From assembly GCF_001465545.3 (NCBI RefSeq), contig NZ_CP013480.3, forward strand, positions 1,798,001 to 1,862,000: a DNA stretch of 64,000 nucleotides. The letters are read 5' to 3'. Source of the stretch: Pandoraea norimbergensis. Lineage in GTDB: Bacteria > Pseudomonadota > Gammaproteobacteria > Burkholderiales > Burkholderiaceae. A model generated the notes under the pieces. That model was not told where the DNA came from and did no database searches. It saw nothing but the letters and a program-made list of their open reading frames with translations. Positions 1-9,103 of the stretch are shown piece by piece. Both the position numbers and the translations under genes were made by a program. Position 1 is the first letter of the stretch; every line of letters starts with the position of its first letter.

Positions 1-3000
1 AACGACCAGTTCACGTATCGGGCGGCGCCGGCGATCTCCGGCCTCTCGGTGACCGTTGGGTCCCCGGCGGGCGGCACGCAGACCAAGATCACGGGTACCG
101 GATTTACCGGCACAACCAGTGTGACGTTCAACGGCTCACCGGCGACGACTTTCAATATCGACAGCGACACGCAGATCACGGTGACATCGCCTGCCGGCTC
201 GGCGGGAACTGTCAATGTCGTGGTGACCACGCCGAATGGTACGAGTGCCGTCGGTCCGTCGAGCCAATTTACCTACGCGGCGCCACCGACGGTTTTGAGT
301 TTGGGGCCCACTACCGGCTCAACGGCCGGTGGCGATTCGGTCACGATCACGGGCTCGAATTTCTACAACGGGGTCACGACAGTCAAGCTCGGTGGTAACA
401 CTGCAACAATCACCGCGATCAGTTCGACCTCGATCACGTTCACGACACCTGCGGGCTCGCCAGGTCTGGCAACGCTCACGGTCGATACGCCCGGCGGAAC
501 CTCCACGACAGGCGGCGCCTTCACCTATGTCGCGGTGCCTGTCGTGACTTCGCTTTCCCCGGCGTATGGGTCGACGAGTGGAAGCAACCCCGTGACCATC
601 TCGGGCAGCGGGTTCACGGGCGCGACAGCGGTGAAGTTCGGGGCGACGGCCGCAGCCTTCACGGTCAATAGCGATTCGCAAATCAGCGCGACGGCACCGG
701 CGGGTACCGGGGTCGTGGACGTGCGCGTGACGAACCCAGCGGGCACGAGCGCCATCGTGACGGCGGACAATTACACCTACGCCGGTTTGCCAACGGTGTC
801 ATCGACGGTGCCTGCCTACGGGCCAGTGGCCGGTGGCACGACCGTGACCATCACCGGCACGAATTTCATCTCCGGCGTGACGGTCGTGATGTTTGGTGCT
901 CAATTGTCGAACAGCGTGACGGTCAACAGCTCGACGTCGCTGACGGCCACAGTACCGGCGGGCACGGCAGGCGCTGCCAACATCCTCGTCACGACGCCGT
1001 TGGGCAGCAAGACGGTGGTCGGCGGCTATACCTACTACGCGGCACCTGCCGTCACGTCGATTTCGCCGACGAGCGGCCCGGCGAGCGGCGGGACATCCGT
1101 CACGATTACGGGGACGGGCTTCAACAATGTGACGGGCGTGTCGTTCGGTGGCACGTCGGGCACGAACATTACGGTCAACGGCACGACACAAATTACGGCA
1201 ACGGCGCCGGCGGGCTCGGGTGTCGTCGACGTGCGCGTGAGCGCCGCTGGGGGGACGAGCCCCGTTACGGCGGCGGATCAGTTCACTTATCTCGGCGCGC
1301 CTGCGGTGACCAGCGTCACCCCCAATACCGGCCCAACGACGGGGGGCACGCCCGTGACCATCACGGGCACGGGGTTCACCGGTGCCACGGCGCTTAAGTT
1401 CGGTACAGTCAACGGGTCCTCTGTCACCGTCCTCAGCGCAACGCAGATCACCGCGGTATCGCCGCCGGGTACCGCAGGCGTGACCAACATCACGGTGACG
1501 ACGCCGAATGGCACGAGCAGTACCACCCCTGCCAATCAGTTCACCTACACGTCGCCCGTTGCGGTCACCCTGGCGCCGACGACATTGCCGACGCCGGTGG
1601 CGGGGCAAGCCTACAGCCAGACGATGACGGCGTCGGGCGGCACCTTGCCGTACAGATTTACCGTGACGAACGGCACCTTGCCGGTGGGTTTGACGCTAAA
1701 TGTCACGACCGGTGCGCTCACAGGTACGCCGAGCGCCACGGGGACCAGCACGTTCACGATTTCGGTCACCGATGCCAGCACCGGACCGGGCACGCCGCTG
1801 ACCGCTTCGCAGAGCTATACCTTCAACATCACGGCGCAGGCTGCATCGGCACCGGCGATCGATGTGAAGGCGCTGTCCAACGCGCCGATCACGATTCACG
1901 CGACGGCGAACGCCGTAGGCGGCCCGTTCACCCGCGTGGCCATCGTCACACCGCCTGCCAGTGGCACGGCAGTCGTCAACGGTGAAGACATCGTCTACAC
2001 CCCGGCGGGCAACACGAATGGCGTGGTCACGTTCACCTACGCGCTCACTAACGCTGCGGGTACTTCGGCACCGATTGGCGTCACGGTGACGGTGCAGGCG
2101 GTGCCGGTGACGGCGCCGGGGTTGCAAGCGAGCGTGAGTGCCAACGAGGCGACCAATATCGACATCACGACGGGTGCGACCGGTGGCCCGTTCACGGCGG
2201 CAAACGTCATTGCGGTTTCGCCCGCGAATGCAGGCACGGCCACCGTCGTGGCGGTTGCCGGTGCGGCGCCGGTGAGTGCAGGCGGCGTTCAGCGGCTTCG
2301 CGCTGCTGTGGTTGCGCCCACGCAGTACAGCGTGCGCTTCGTGCCGGCGGCCGCCTTTGCGGGCATGGCCGTGATCACGTACACGCTGTCCAACGAGAAC
2401 GCCACGTCAGCGCCGGGCACGTTGCAGGTGAGCGTTGCGCCACGTAAGGATCCGTCGACGGACCCGGATGTGACTGGCCTCATCGGCGCACAGGTGGAAG
2501 CCGCACGCCGCTTCGCCACGACACAGATCGGCAACTTCAACCAGCGTCTCGAAGCGTTGCACGGCAAGGGGCGCGCCCCGTCGAGCAACGGCCTGAATGT
2601 GGTACTGCCGTCGCCGGATCGCGATCGCAATGTGTCGCGCTGTCAGGATGTCGTGGGTATCTCCGAGCGCGACGCGTGTCTGCGGGGTGATGTGAGTCCG
2701 CTGGCGCTCAACAAAGCGAAAAGCCTCGACGTACGCGACAAGAGCGTGGGTACCAGCGGGGTCGGTACGGGTGACAGCAGCGTGCCCGATCTGCCGGGCG
2801 AGGGTGCCAACGACGACAAGCGTTTCGCGTACTGGACGGCTGGGTCGGTGGACTTCGGTTTCGCCAATATGGCGGCCAATTCGGCCGCGCAGCGCTCGGG
2901 CTTCAAGTTCACGACGGGCGGTGTCACGCTCGGTGCCGACTATCGGTTGTCCGACCAGTTGTCGCTCGGGGCGGGTGTGGGCTACGGGCATGACGCGACC

Positions 3001-3660
3001 GATATCGGCAGTTCGGGCACGCGCAGCACGGGCGATAGCTACAGCGGTGCGCTGTATGCGAGCTTCCGCCCGATCCCGACGTTGTTCGTCGATGCGGTGG
3101 CGGGCTTCGGGACGCTGAACTTCAGTTCGCGCCGCTGGGTCATCGATGCGAACGACTTCGCGAGCGGCAAGCGCAGCGGTCAGCAGTTCTTTGGTTCGCT
3201 GTCGGCGGGTTACGAGTTCCGCAACGATGACTGGCTGTTCTCGCCGTATGGCCGTCTGACAGCGTCGCGCTCCACGCTGGATCAATACAGCGAAACGGGT
3301 GCTGGGCTGAACGCGCTCACGTACTTCAAGCAGAACGTGAACACGTTGTCGGGCACGCTCGGTGTGCGTGCCGGGTTTGCCAAGGCGACGCCGATCGGCA
3401 CCTTCTCGCCGTATATCCGGGTGGAGTTGCAGCACGACTTCAACGGACAGAGCATGGCCGGGCTGGCCTATGCCGACATCGCGGGCAGCGGGCCGGTGTA
3501 CTTCGTGCCGGGCAGCCCGTTTGGCAGCGATCGCGTGCAGGTCGGGTTCGGGTCGAAGTTGCGCACCGGCGTGCTCGTCTTCGGGCTGGATTACAGCGTG
3601 ACGACGGGGATGGGCGGCTTGCAGCAGGGCGTGCGATTGACCTTCACCGCGCCATTTTGA
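1..3660 (+). CDS. Autotransporter with IPT/TIG repeats (5'-truncated by window)
   Basis: The frame is open from base 1, so the N-terminus and any signal peptide lie outside the window; the GTG at 49 is not a credible start because it falls inside a repeat. About six Ig-like IPT/TIG repeats of roughly 80 residues are visible to about base 1550, each with a GGT.VTITGTGF-like core and ending in a QFTY-like strand. A putative-Ig (He_PIG-like) domain follows (about 1560-1850), then one or two further Ig-like modules. A linker with two Cys codons (about 2640-2680) leads into a C-terminal barrel of about 280 residues (from about 2820) that ends in Phe, as outer-membrane autotransporter barrels do. 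The likely role is a surface adhesin whose Ig-like passenger is displayed by the barrel. A strong terminator follows. Confidence 0.88.
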   Translation, partial: NDQFTYRAAPAISGLSVTVGSPAGGTQTKITGTGFTGTTSVTFNGSPATTFNIDSDTQITVTSPAGSAGTVNVVVTTPNGTSAVGPSSQFTYAAPPTVLSLGPTTGSTAGGDSVTITGSNFYNGVTTVKLGGNTATITAISSTSITFTTPAGSPGLATLTVDTPGGTSTTGGAFTYVAVPVVTSLSPAYGSTSGSNPVTISGSGFTGATAVKFGATAAAFTVNSDSQISATAPAGTGVVDVRVTNPAGTSAIVTADNYTYAGLPTVSSTVPAYGPVAGGTTVTITGTNFISGVTVVMFGAQLSNSVTVNSSTSLTATVPAGTAGAANILVTTPLGSKTVVGGYTYYAAPAVTSISPTSGPASGGTSVTITGTGFNNVTGVSFGGTSGTNITVNGTTQITATAPAGSGVVDVRVSAAGGTSPVTAADQFTYLGAPAVTSVTPNTGPTTGGTPVTITGTGFTGATALKFGTVNGSSVTVLSATQITAVSPPGTAGVTNITVTTPNGTSSTTPANQFTYTSPVAVTLAPTTLPTPVAGQAYSQTMTASGGTLPYRFTVTNGTLPVGLTLNVTTGALTGTPSATGTSTFTISVTDASTGPGTPLTASQSYTFNITAQAASAPAIDVKALSNAPITIHATANAVGGPFTRVAIVTPPASGTAVVNGEDIVYTPAGNTNGVVTFTYALTNAAGTSAPIGVTVTVQAVPVTAPGLQASVSANEATNIDITTGATGGPFTAANVIAVSPANAGTATVVAVAGAAPVSAGGVQRLRAAVVAPTQYSVRFVPAAAFAGMAVITYTLSNENATSAPGTLQVSVAPRKDPSTDPDVTGLIGAQVEAARRFATTQIGNFNQRLEALHGKGRAPSSNGLNVVLPSPDRDRNVSRCQDVVGISERDACLRGDVSPLALNKAKSLDVRDKSVGTSGVGTGDSSVPDLPGEGANDDKRFAYWTAGSVDFGFANMAANSAAQRSGFKFTTGGVTLGADYRLSDQLSLGAGVGYGHDATDIGSSGTRSTGDSYSGALYASFRPIPTLFVDAVAGFGTLNFSSRRWVIDANDFASGKRSGQQFFGSLSAGYEFRNDDWLFSPYGRLTASRSTLDQYSETGAGLNALTYFKQNVNTLSGTLGVRAGFAKATPIGTFSPYIRVELQHDFNGQSMAGLAYADIAGSGPVYFVPGSPFGSDRVQVGFGSKLRTGVLVFGLDYSVTTGMGGLQQGVRLTFTAPF

Positions 3661-3710
3661 GCGGTGAGGGGGCTTAGTCGGTAAGCCCGTAGAACCTGTA
3701 GAACGAGAAA

Positions 3711-3737
3711 GGCCAGCCCGAGAGGCTGGCCTTTTTT
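3711..3737 (+). terminator. Rho-independent terminator of the autotransporter gene
   Basis: An 8-bp perfect stem (ggccagcc / ggctggcc) with a 5-nt loop is followed by six T residues, 51 bases after the stop codon. The same stem may also serve the convergent minus-strand gene that ends at 3741. Confidence 0.88.
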
Positions 3738-3740
3738 CGT

Positions 3741-4073
3741 TTAGTCCAACGCAGGTTCTTCGGCTACCTTGCGTTGCTGCAATCGGCGGAAGAAGGCGGC
3801 GTTGTGGATGTCGGCGACATCGAACACGCTATCGGCGGCGCGCATGACGGCCGCGTTGAACAGCATGCGGATCTCCGCCTGACCGGCAGCCGCACCGCCT
3901 TGCGCCGTGACCTGTCGGGCAATTTCACCGATCATCGCGCGCTTGATTATGTCGAACGAGGCATCCGGCCGCCCGTCGAGATGATTCATGTGGGCGAGCA
4001 GCATTCCCAACACCTGCGCGTGAACGAGTTCGGTGGCCCGCTGCTCCATGGCCAGTACGTCATTCTCAGTCAT
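3741..4073 (-). CDS. Hypothetical cytosolic protein, 110 aa
   Basis: I do not recognise the family. The product is predicted helical and soluble, with no signal peptide or membrane segment. A stretch of five G residues a few bases upstream of the ATG gives a plausible ribosome binding site. It converges on the autotransporter and shares its terminator region. The opposite strand also has an open frame here, but it lacks a good start signal, so the minus strand is preferred. Confidence 0.6.
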   Translation of the reverse strand: MTENDVLAMEQRATELVHAQVLGMLLAHMNHLDGRPDASFDIIKRAMIGEIARQVTAQGGAAAGQAEIRMLFNAAVMRAADSVFDVADIHNAAFFRRLQQRKVAEEPALD

Positions 4074-4421
4074 GAGTACCCCCGATGAACGATGTGTTGT
4101 GCGAAGGGAAGCTTCGCCAGCATAGCACCGCCCGTGGGGGCTCGCTGGGACCTCCCCGGCACCTCGTTCAGATCGCGTTCACCTCGCGCTCACCCCGCGT
4201 GCGCCTCTGATATTAGTAATAAAAACGGTTACCAAGATGCGTAGTAACTACTTGAAATCAGTGGGATCGCCATCCCTTGTTCAAACGGTTACGGTTACGC
4301 CGCGGGGAGTGATGTGCGTAGTGCTGAGGAATAAAGTCGGTTACGCCGATGATAACGAACGGCGGCTTTCGACCCGGAACGGTCAGTGAACTCGGACGAT
4401 AACGGCCATTCAAGCGACACG
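4074..4421. other. Gene-free spacer with four CGGTTAC repeats
   Basis: No credible gene is seen. CGGTTAC occurs four times on the plus strand, at 4226, 4286, 4292 and 4338; the second and third overlap by one base. The 4200-4290 part is more AT-rich than its surroundings. The repeats could be a binding-site cluster, but no known regulator is assigned. Confidence 0.5.
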
Positions 4422-4973
4422 CTACGAAGCAAGCGCCTGTCCCTGCATCAAACGAATCGATGCCGCGAAGTTGGCTAAGAACGCGGATACTTCATGTTCA
4501 TAGCTGGGTGATTGCAACAGCGTCGTAATTTCAACCGGGGACTTTCCGATAAGGGGGACGCGCAGAAATGCGGATTCAAGGAAACCGGTACTGATTGTGG
4601 ATAGGACAAGCCGCAGAGAGGCCAGCATATCGTCGCCACGATGAGACGCATGCGCTATCGCAATGGGCTTGCCGATGACTTCAAATCGAGAAACCAGCCA
4701 ATCGATTGCATTCTTCAGGCCTCCGGGCAGAGCTCTGACATATTCGGGACTGGAAATGATGATTCCGTCGGCAGTTGATACAAGCTCTAGAAACTCAGCT
4801 ACTGGTACAGGAACGTCTGCTCCCTCTGCGTCGGGTGAAAAAACAGGCAGAGTGTCCAGCCGGGCGAAGACAGCTAGCTCAACACCAGTTGGCAGAAAAT
4901 ACCTCATCGCCGTCAAAAACGCAGTATTTGTGGATTCGCGGCGCGCGCTACCCGAAATGGCCAACAACTTCAT
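4422..4973 (-). CDS. NADPH-dependent FMN reductase family protein
   Basis: This 183-residue flavodoxin-fold protein probably reduces FMN or quinone-like substrates with NAD(P)H. The N-terminal phosphate-binding loop GSARRESTN (residues 8-15) follows the first beta strand. SPEY at 75-78 and PGGLKNAIDWL at 83-93 are the flavin-binding signatures of the family. Length is normal. Base composition is visibly less GC-rich than most of the window, and it stands alone between two spacers, which suggests recent acquisition (inference). The substrate cannot be told from sequence. Confidence 0.82.
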   Translation of the reverse strand: MKLLAISGSARRESTNTAFLTAMRYFLPTGVELAVFARLDTLPVFSPDAEGADVPVPVAEFLELVSTADGIIISSPEYVRALPGGLKNAIDWLVSRFEVIGKPIAIAHASHRGDDMLASLRLVLSTISTGFLESAFLRVPLIGKSPVEITTLLQSPSYEHEVSAFLANFAASIRLMQGQALAS

Positions 4974-5108
4974 GTGGATGTGCTTTCCCAGTCACGGCAC
5001 TATCGCCGCTAAATCCCAATCATCTTAGCGAAAGACAGCGAATCAAACTACGAAACCCGGTTTGAGGAGCATGCGGCATCCGTTGTCGACGATTCAGGAT
5101 CGTCGGGT

Positions 5109-5136
5109 GACCGTCTCTTGTTGGCCGAAAGCGGTC
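5109..5136. repeat. Imperfect inverted repeat (gaccg...cggtc)
   Basis: The 28 bases open with gaccg and close with cggtc, with ttggccgaa near the centre. It lies in the 277-base spacer between the FMN reductase and the ankyrin-like gene. The motif reminds me of a dispersed orphan element common in proteobacterial genomes, but that is recollection, not a search result. Confidence 0.35.
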
Positions 5137-5250
5137 CTCGCACTTTGACCGCTACACGGCCCGCGCCCGGCAGCGTGGCCTACGGGTCACTCCGACTCCG
5201 CTACGCCGTTACCGTTTTTATTCCTATTTACACCTCGGCCCGATGAGTTT

Positions 5251-6063
5251 TTACAGCCATGCCGCCGGCACGCCGCCGCGCTTGCGCCGCTCCTCGGCAC
5301 CGGCGTGCCAGCCGGGGTAGCTGTCGGTGGCCACGCCGAGCGAAATCAGTGCGCCAGCGACCTTTTCGTTCTTCGCATCCTTGGCGACGGCGTAAAGATT
5401 CGGCGGCGTATCCGGCGCCCCGGGGTGGCTGCGCGACACCAGACTTGGCTCGCTCAGATTGACGCCGTACTTTTTGAAGAGCGTCAGTTGTTCGACGGCG
5501 TTCGGGTAGTCGTCTTTCACGACGAGATAGGGCAGGCTCACGTCCATGCCTGTGCCGGGCATCGTGACGCCCATGCCGCCGCGCAGAAACAGCTCGACCG
5601 CGCGCAGGTCGCCCATCCGGCTTGCTTTGGCGAACTCGTAGGGGTCCCACTTCATGCCGATGTTGTTGAGTTCGACGCGCGGGTCGTCGCTCTTGCCGTT
5701 CTTGATATCGAGCAGCAGCTTCTGCACGTTGGCGACCCACTGGACGTTGGCGGCACCCAGCCCGCCTTGCTCGGCGTGCCTGCTGCTCGCGATCGCACCG
5801 AAACTGAAAGCGCCCGCACACAGCCCGGCACAGACGACCAGACTGCCGTGCATGCGTTTTTGTCCGCCGATCAGGCGTGTGGCGAGCAGCACGACGAACA
5901 CCAGCACCGCAAACCCTGCCACGTAATTGATGTAGGGGAAGAACGGCCGGACGAAGTCGAGGACCGGGATCAGGATGGCGGTGGAAATTGTCATGACGGC
6001 GTTGATCGGACCGATATGATCGGTGACCCACCGTCCCCCTTCCACGTACGTTTGCGTTTTCAT
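5251..6063 (-). CDS. Ankyrin-like membrane protein
   Basis: The 270-residue product has two hydrophobic helices in its first third (about residues 20-65 and 70-95) and then a soluble domain. That domain has three degenerate ankyrin-like helix pairs: around AKASRMGDLRAVELFL, around NAVEQLTLFKKYGVNL, and around AKNEKVAGALISLG. This suggests an inner-membrane anchor with a protein-binding domain. No partner gene is adjacent. The start ATG lacks an obvious Shine-Dalgarno sequence. Confidence 0.6.
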   Translation of the reverse strand: MKTQTYVEGGRWVTDHIGPINAVMTISTAILIPVLDFVRPFFPYINYVAGFAVLVFVVLLATRLIGGQKRMHGSLVVCAGLCAGAFSFGAIASSRHAEQGGLGAANVQWVANVQKLLLDIKNGKSDDPRVELNNIGMKWDPYEFAKASRMGDLRAVELFLRGGMGVTMPGTGMDVSLPYLVVKDDYPNAVEQLTLFKKYGVNLSEPSLVSRSHPGAPDTPPNLYAVAKDAKNEKVAGALISLGVATDSYPGWHAGAEERRKRGGVPAAWL

Positions 6064-6335
6064 TATTTTCGAGATGCGTGGTGTTTTGACGTTGCGACGT
6101 GTTTGCGGCCGCGAGCGCGCGCACGATGATACCTGCGCACCATCATCGTCACGATGACGGGCGTTGTCATCCTGTCAGCACTGACAGGGACACGCAACTG
6201 GCCCCGCCGGGAGTGGCCCGCTTGGCATGCCTGATGTTTCGCTATCCGTAACGTCACGGCCGGATGCGGTTGCACCTTCGTGCGAGATTATCGTGAAATG
6301 GGTTTCCCTTTTCGAGGTGATTTCGGGTTAACACC

Positions 6336-6362
6336 TAAAGTTTCGCCGGGTCTGGCCGTAAG
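6336..6362 (+). promoter_or_regulatory. Sigma-28 (FliA) type promoter
   Basis: TAAAGTTT, an 11-base spacer, then GCCGTAAG. The -35 element equals the enterobacterial FliA consensus and the -10 starts with the conserved GCCG (consensus GCCGATAA). Its position about 95 bases before a chemoreceptor start fits flagellar-class control. Confidence 0.75.
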
Positions 6363-6367
6363 TCATG

Positions 6368-6415
6368 AGGTGGAACCTCCCACCTAGTGGAACCGGTGGC
6401 CTGGGGCGCCGGTTC
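6368..6415 (+). other. Two hairpins in the chemoreceptor leader
   Basis: AGGTGG (6368-6373) pairs with CCACCT (6380-6385) around a 6-nt loop. GAACCGG (6390-6396) pairs with CCGGTTC (6409-6415). Both lie in the predicted 5' untranslated region downstream of the sigma-28 promoter. No T-tract follows, so they are not terminators. Confidence 0.5.
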
Positions 6416-6458
6416 TGGTCTTTGAACTCCTAGCCGCAGGCCTGCCAGTCCATTCAGC

Positions 6459-8339
6459 ATGACAGTATCTTCGCTTAGAACACGGATCATCCTGATCGCG
6501 TGTGCCACCGTCGTCGGTGCGCTGATTCTCTCCGGCATTACCACCTACCTCATCGTGCGCACCAGCATGATGTCGACCATTTCCAACACGCTCGACGCCG
6601 TGGCGCGCGGCAACACCCTCGCTGTCGAGCGCTGGGCGGCTGCCAAGGGCCAGTCGGTGGTCGGCACGGCGGCTGCCGTCGAAAAGGGCGAGCAGGGTGT
6701 TGCGCTCACGAAGCTGCTTGGCGCGACCAACGGCTTCCCGATCTCCAGCATCGGCTGGAGCGACAAGTCGTATTTCTCGAGCGGCCCCACGCCGCCCGAC
6801 TACGATCCGACCGCACGCCCCTGGTACAAGGGCGCCACCGCCGCGGGCAAGCTGACCGTCGTCAAGCCGTACGCCGACATCGCCTCGGGCAAACTCTACG
6901 TGTCGTTCGCCGCGCCGATTCTGCGCGACGGCCAGACGCTCGGTGCCGTGAGCGGCGCCGTGCCACTCGACGCAGTGCAGGAAGTCGTCAAGGCCGTGCA
7001 TCCCACGCCGTCGAGCCTGGCCTTCGTGGTCTCGCGCGACGGTCTCGTGATCGCGCACCCCGACGAGAAGCTGATGCTCAAGCAGTCGAGCGATCTCGCG
7101 CAAGCCCTCACGCCCGACGCGCTCGCCAGCCTCGAACGCGCCAAAGACCCGATGGAAGTGCAACTGGGCGGCGACGCCAAGCTGCTCAAGGTGCAGCCGG
7201 TGCCGGGCACCGACTGGCTGTTCGTGGTCGCCCTCGACAAGGCCGAAGCGACGGCAGGACTGTCGCAAGTGCTTAGCGCGACCATCGTCACGCTGATCGT
7301 GCTCACGCTGTGTGCCATCGGTATCGCCAGCTTCTTCACGTCGCAGGCGTTCAAGCGCCTGTCGCAAGTGCGCGACGCGATGGATACCATCGGCTCGGGC
7401 GGCGGCGATCTGACGCGCCGTCTCGATGTCGTCGGCAACGACGAAGTGGCGCATATCTCGCGATCGTTCAACGCGTTTGTCGACAAGATCAGCACGGTGA
7501 TGATCGACGTGCGCTCCGGCGTGCACGGCATGACGTCGGCGACGAGCGAAATCGAAATGGGCAACCGCGATCTGTCGCAACGCACCGAAGCCTCGGCCGG
7601 CACGTTGCAGGAAACGTCGGCGGCGCTGACCGAGTTGACGGCCAGCGTGAAGCAGACTGCCGAAGCCGCCGAACACGCCACGCGTCTGGCTAACGATGCC
7701 AGCGAAGCCGCTGCGCGCGGCGGTGACGTCGTCACGGGGGCTGTGACGACGATGAGCGAGATTGCGCAGTCGTCGGAGCGCATCACCGAGATCATCAGCG
7801 TGATCGACGGCATCGCATTCCAGACGAACATTCTCGCGTTGAACGCTGCCGTGGAAGCGGCGCGCGCCGGTGAGCAGGGCCGTGGTTTTGCTGTGGTGGC
7901 GGGCGAAGTGCGCACGCTGGCACAACGCAGTGCGGCGGCCGCACAAGAGATCAAGACGCTCATCGAAGCCTCGGTGCAGAACGTCAAGAGCGGCACGCAG
8001 CGCGTGCAGGCCGCGGGCAATACCATGGGCGAGATTGTCGATGGCATTGGTCGCGTGCGTCGTCTGATCGTGGAGATCCACAGCGCGATGACCGAGCAAA
8101 GCACGGGCATCAGCCAGATCGATCGAAGCGTGGCGGAAATGGATCAATCGACGCAACAGAACGCTGCGTTGGTTGAAGAATCCGCCGCCGCTTCGGCCAT
8201 GCTGAGCGAGCAGGCCCGCAATCTCGCCGATACGGTTGCGCTGTTCCAACTGCGCGAGCATAGCCGTCACGGCGTGACGGTTATGCACACGCGCACGGGG
8301 TCGGGTTCGCATCGCGACGAACCCGCACTCGCGGCGTAA
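6459..8339 (+). CDS. Methyl-accepting chemotaxis protein with periplasmic dCache domain
   Basis: The 626-residue receptor has an N-terminal membrane helix (about 8-32) and a dCache-type sensor (about 35-265) containing [11 protein letters not shown], the R-x-W-Y signature of ligand-binding dCache domains. A second membrane helix (about 270-297), a HAMP domain and the MCP signalling coiled coil follow. The conserved hairpin tip reads [20 protein letters not shown]. It should signal to CheA/CheW in response to a small periplasmic ligand. No CheR-binding pentapeptide is seen at the C-terminus. No che or fli gene is adjacent, so it is a dispersed receptor. The sigma-28 promoter links it to motility. 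Confidence 0.93.
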   Translation: MTVSSLRTRIILIACATVVGALILSGITTYLIVRTSMMSTISNTLDAVARGNTLAVERWAAAKGQSVVGTAAAVEKGEQGVALTKLLGATNGFPISSIGWSDKSYFSSGPTPPDYDPTARPWYKGATAAGKLTVVKPYADIASGKLYVSFAAPILRDGQTLGAVSGAVPLDAVQEVVKAVHPTPSSLAFVVSRDGLVIAHPDEKLMLKQSSDLAQALTPDALASLERAKDPMEVQLGGDAKLLKVQPVPGTDWLFVVALDKAEATAGLSQVLSATIVTLIVLTLCAIGIASFFTSQAFKRLSQVRDAMDTIGSGGGDLTRRLDVVGNDEVAHISRSFNAFVDKISTVMIDVRSGVHGMTSATSEIEMGNRDLSQRTEASAGTLQETSAALTELTASVKQTAEAAEHATRLANDASEAAARGGDVVTGAVTTMSEIAQSSERITEIISVIDGIAFQTNILALNAAVEAARAGEQGRGFAVVAGEVRTLAQRSAAAAQEIKTLIEASVQNVKSGTQRVQAAGNTMGEIVDGIGRVRRLIVEIHSAMTEQSTGISQIDRSVAEMDQSTQQNAALVEESAAASAMLSEQARNLADTVALFQLREHSRHGVTVMHTRTGSGSHRDEPALAA

Positions 8340-8491
8340 GCCGACGTCACCTACCTACGTCTCCTGAGACGGCGGCCAACGAACCGGCGGTAATTTACCG
8401 CCATTCGTCATCGCGCTGCCCGCCCGCCAGATTTTGTCGCAGAATAGGACACTGTCTGGCGGGTATCTCATCTTCATTCAGGAGACACATC

Positions 8492-8848
8492 ATGACGACT
8501 CAGCAATACGAAGGCGGCTGTCATTGCGGTGAATTACGATTTTCCGTAAATATTGATTTGTCCAAAACAATTGCGTGCAATTGTTCGATTTGCAAAAAAC
8601 GTGGATTGATTCTCGCATTCGCACCGCGCGGTGAATTCACGCAGACGTCCGGTGTGGATTCGAATCGCGAATACCTCTTCAATAAACATCTGATTCACCA
8701 TCAGTTCTGCCAGAAGTGCGGCGTCGAGGCGTTTGCCTTCGGCGAAATGCCCGACGGCACGAAGATGGCGGCAGTCAACGTACGCTGCATCGATGGCATC
8801 GAGCTCGATACCGTGCACCCCACGCCAGTCGATGGTGCCAGCCGGTAA
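8492..8848 (+). CDS. GFA/CENP-V-fold zinc protein
   Basis: This 118-residue protein has the cysteine pattern of the glutathione-dependent formaldehyde-activating (GFA) fold: C10-x-C12, C29-x-C31-x2-C34 and C73-x2-C76, which bind zinc. GGAG lies just upstream of the ATG. The family includes S-hydroxymethylglutathione synthase-like proteins, but most small members have no proven activity. Base composition is less GC-rich than that of the flanking receptors, as for the FMN reductase at 4422. Confidence 0.83.
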   Translation: MTTQQYEGGCHCGELRFSVNIDLSKTIACNCSICKKRGLILAFAPRGEFTQTSGVDSNREYLFNKHLIHHQFCQKCGVEAFAFGEMPDGTKMAAVNVRCIDGIELDTVHPTPVDGASR

Positions 8849-8956
8849 TTGCATCTCATTCCACATCTCTATAAATAGATGGAATCGTATATTTAAGCGG
8901 ATACCATTATTTGGATTTTGCAGATGATGGTTTGTCATGCAAAACCGGAAAATGAA

Positions 8957-8977
8957 ACGGCGCGTCAATCGCGCCGT
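8957..8977 (+). terminator. Rho-independent terminator after the GFA-fold gene
   Basis: acggcgcg (8957-8964), 5-nt loop, cgcgccgt (8970-8977), then a T-rich run. It lies 108 bases after the stop codon and insulates the next chemoreceptor gene. Confidence 0.82.
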
Positions 8978-9034
8978 TTTTAATTTCCAGAAATATTGTG
9001 AAAGTCATTCCGTGGGAATCGAGGGATTATTGAC

Positions 9035-9062
9035 TCAAGATTATTGAATGGACTTCCGTTAT
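9035..9062 (+). promoter_or_regulatory. Possible weak sigma-28-type promoter
   Basis: TCAAGATT (6 of 8 to TAAAGTTT), 12 bases, then TCCGTTAT (5 of 8 to GCCGATAA), 41 bases before the ATG at 9104. The match is much poorer than at 6336; it is listed because the downstream gene is also a chemoreceptor. Confidence 0.3.
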
Positions 9063-9103
9063 GCCATGCGATTGTTCGTGTTTTATCGCATTCTGGAGTT
9101 GGC

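Larger units (their letters stand above)
6064..6458. other. 395-base intergenic region upstream of the dCache chemoreceptor
   Basis: No gene is supported. It holds a sigma-28-type promoter (6336-6362) and two hairpins in the leader, described separately. The left part should carry the promoter of the divergent ankyrin-like gene. Confidence 0.6.

Noticed and set aside
3774..4088. Plus-strand gene opposite the small unknown gene at 3741
   Set aside because: No ribosome binding site, and it would run against the terminator; the minus frame has a G-rich leader.
6384..8312. Long minus-strand frame opposite the dCache chemoreceptor
   Set aside because: Arg/His-rich antisense frame without start signal or domain.
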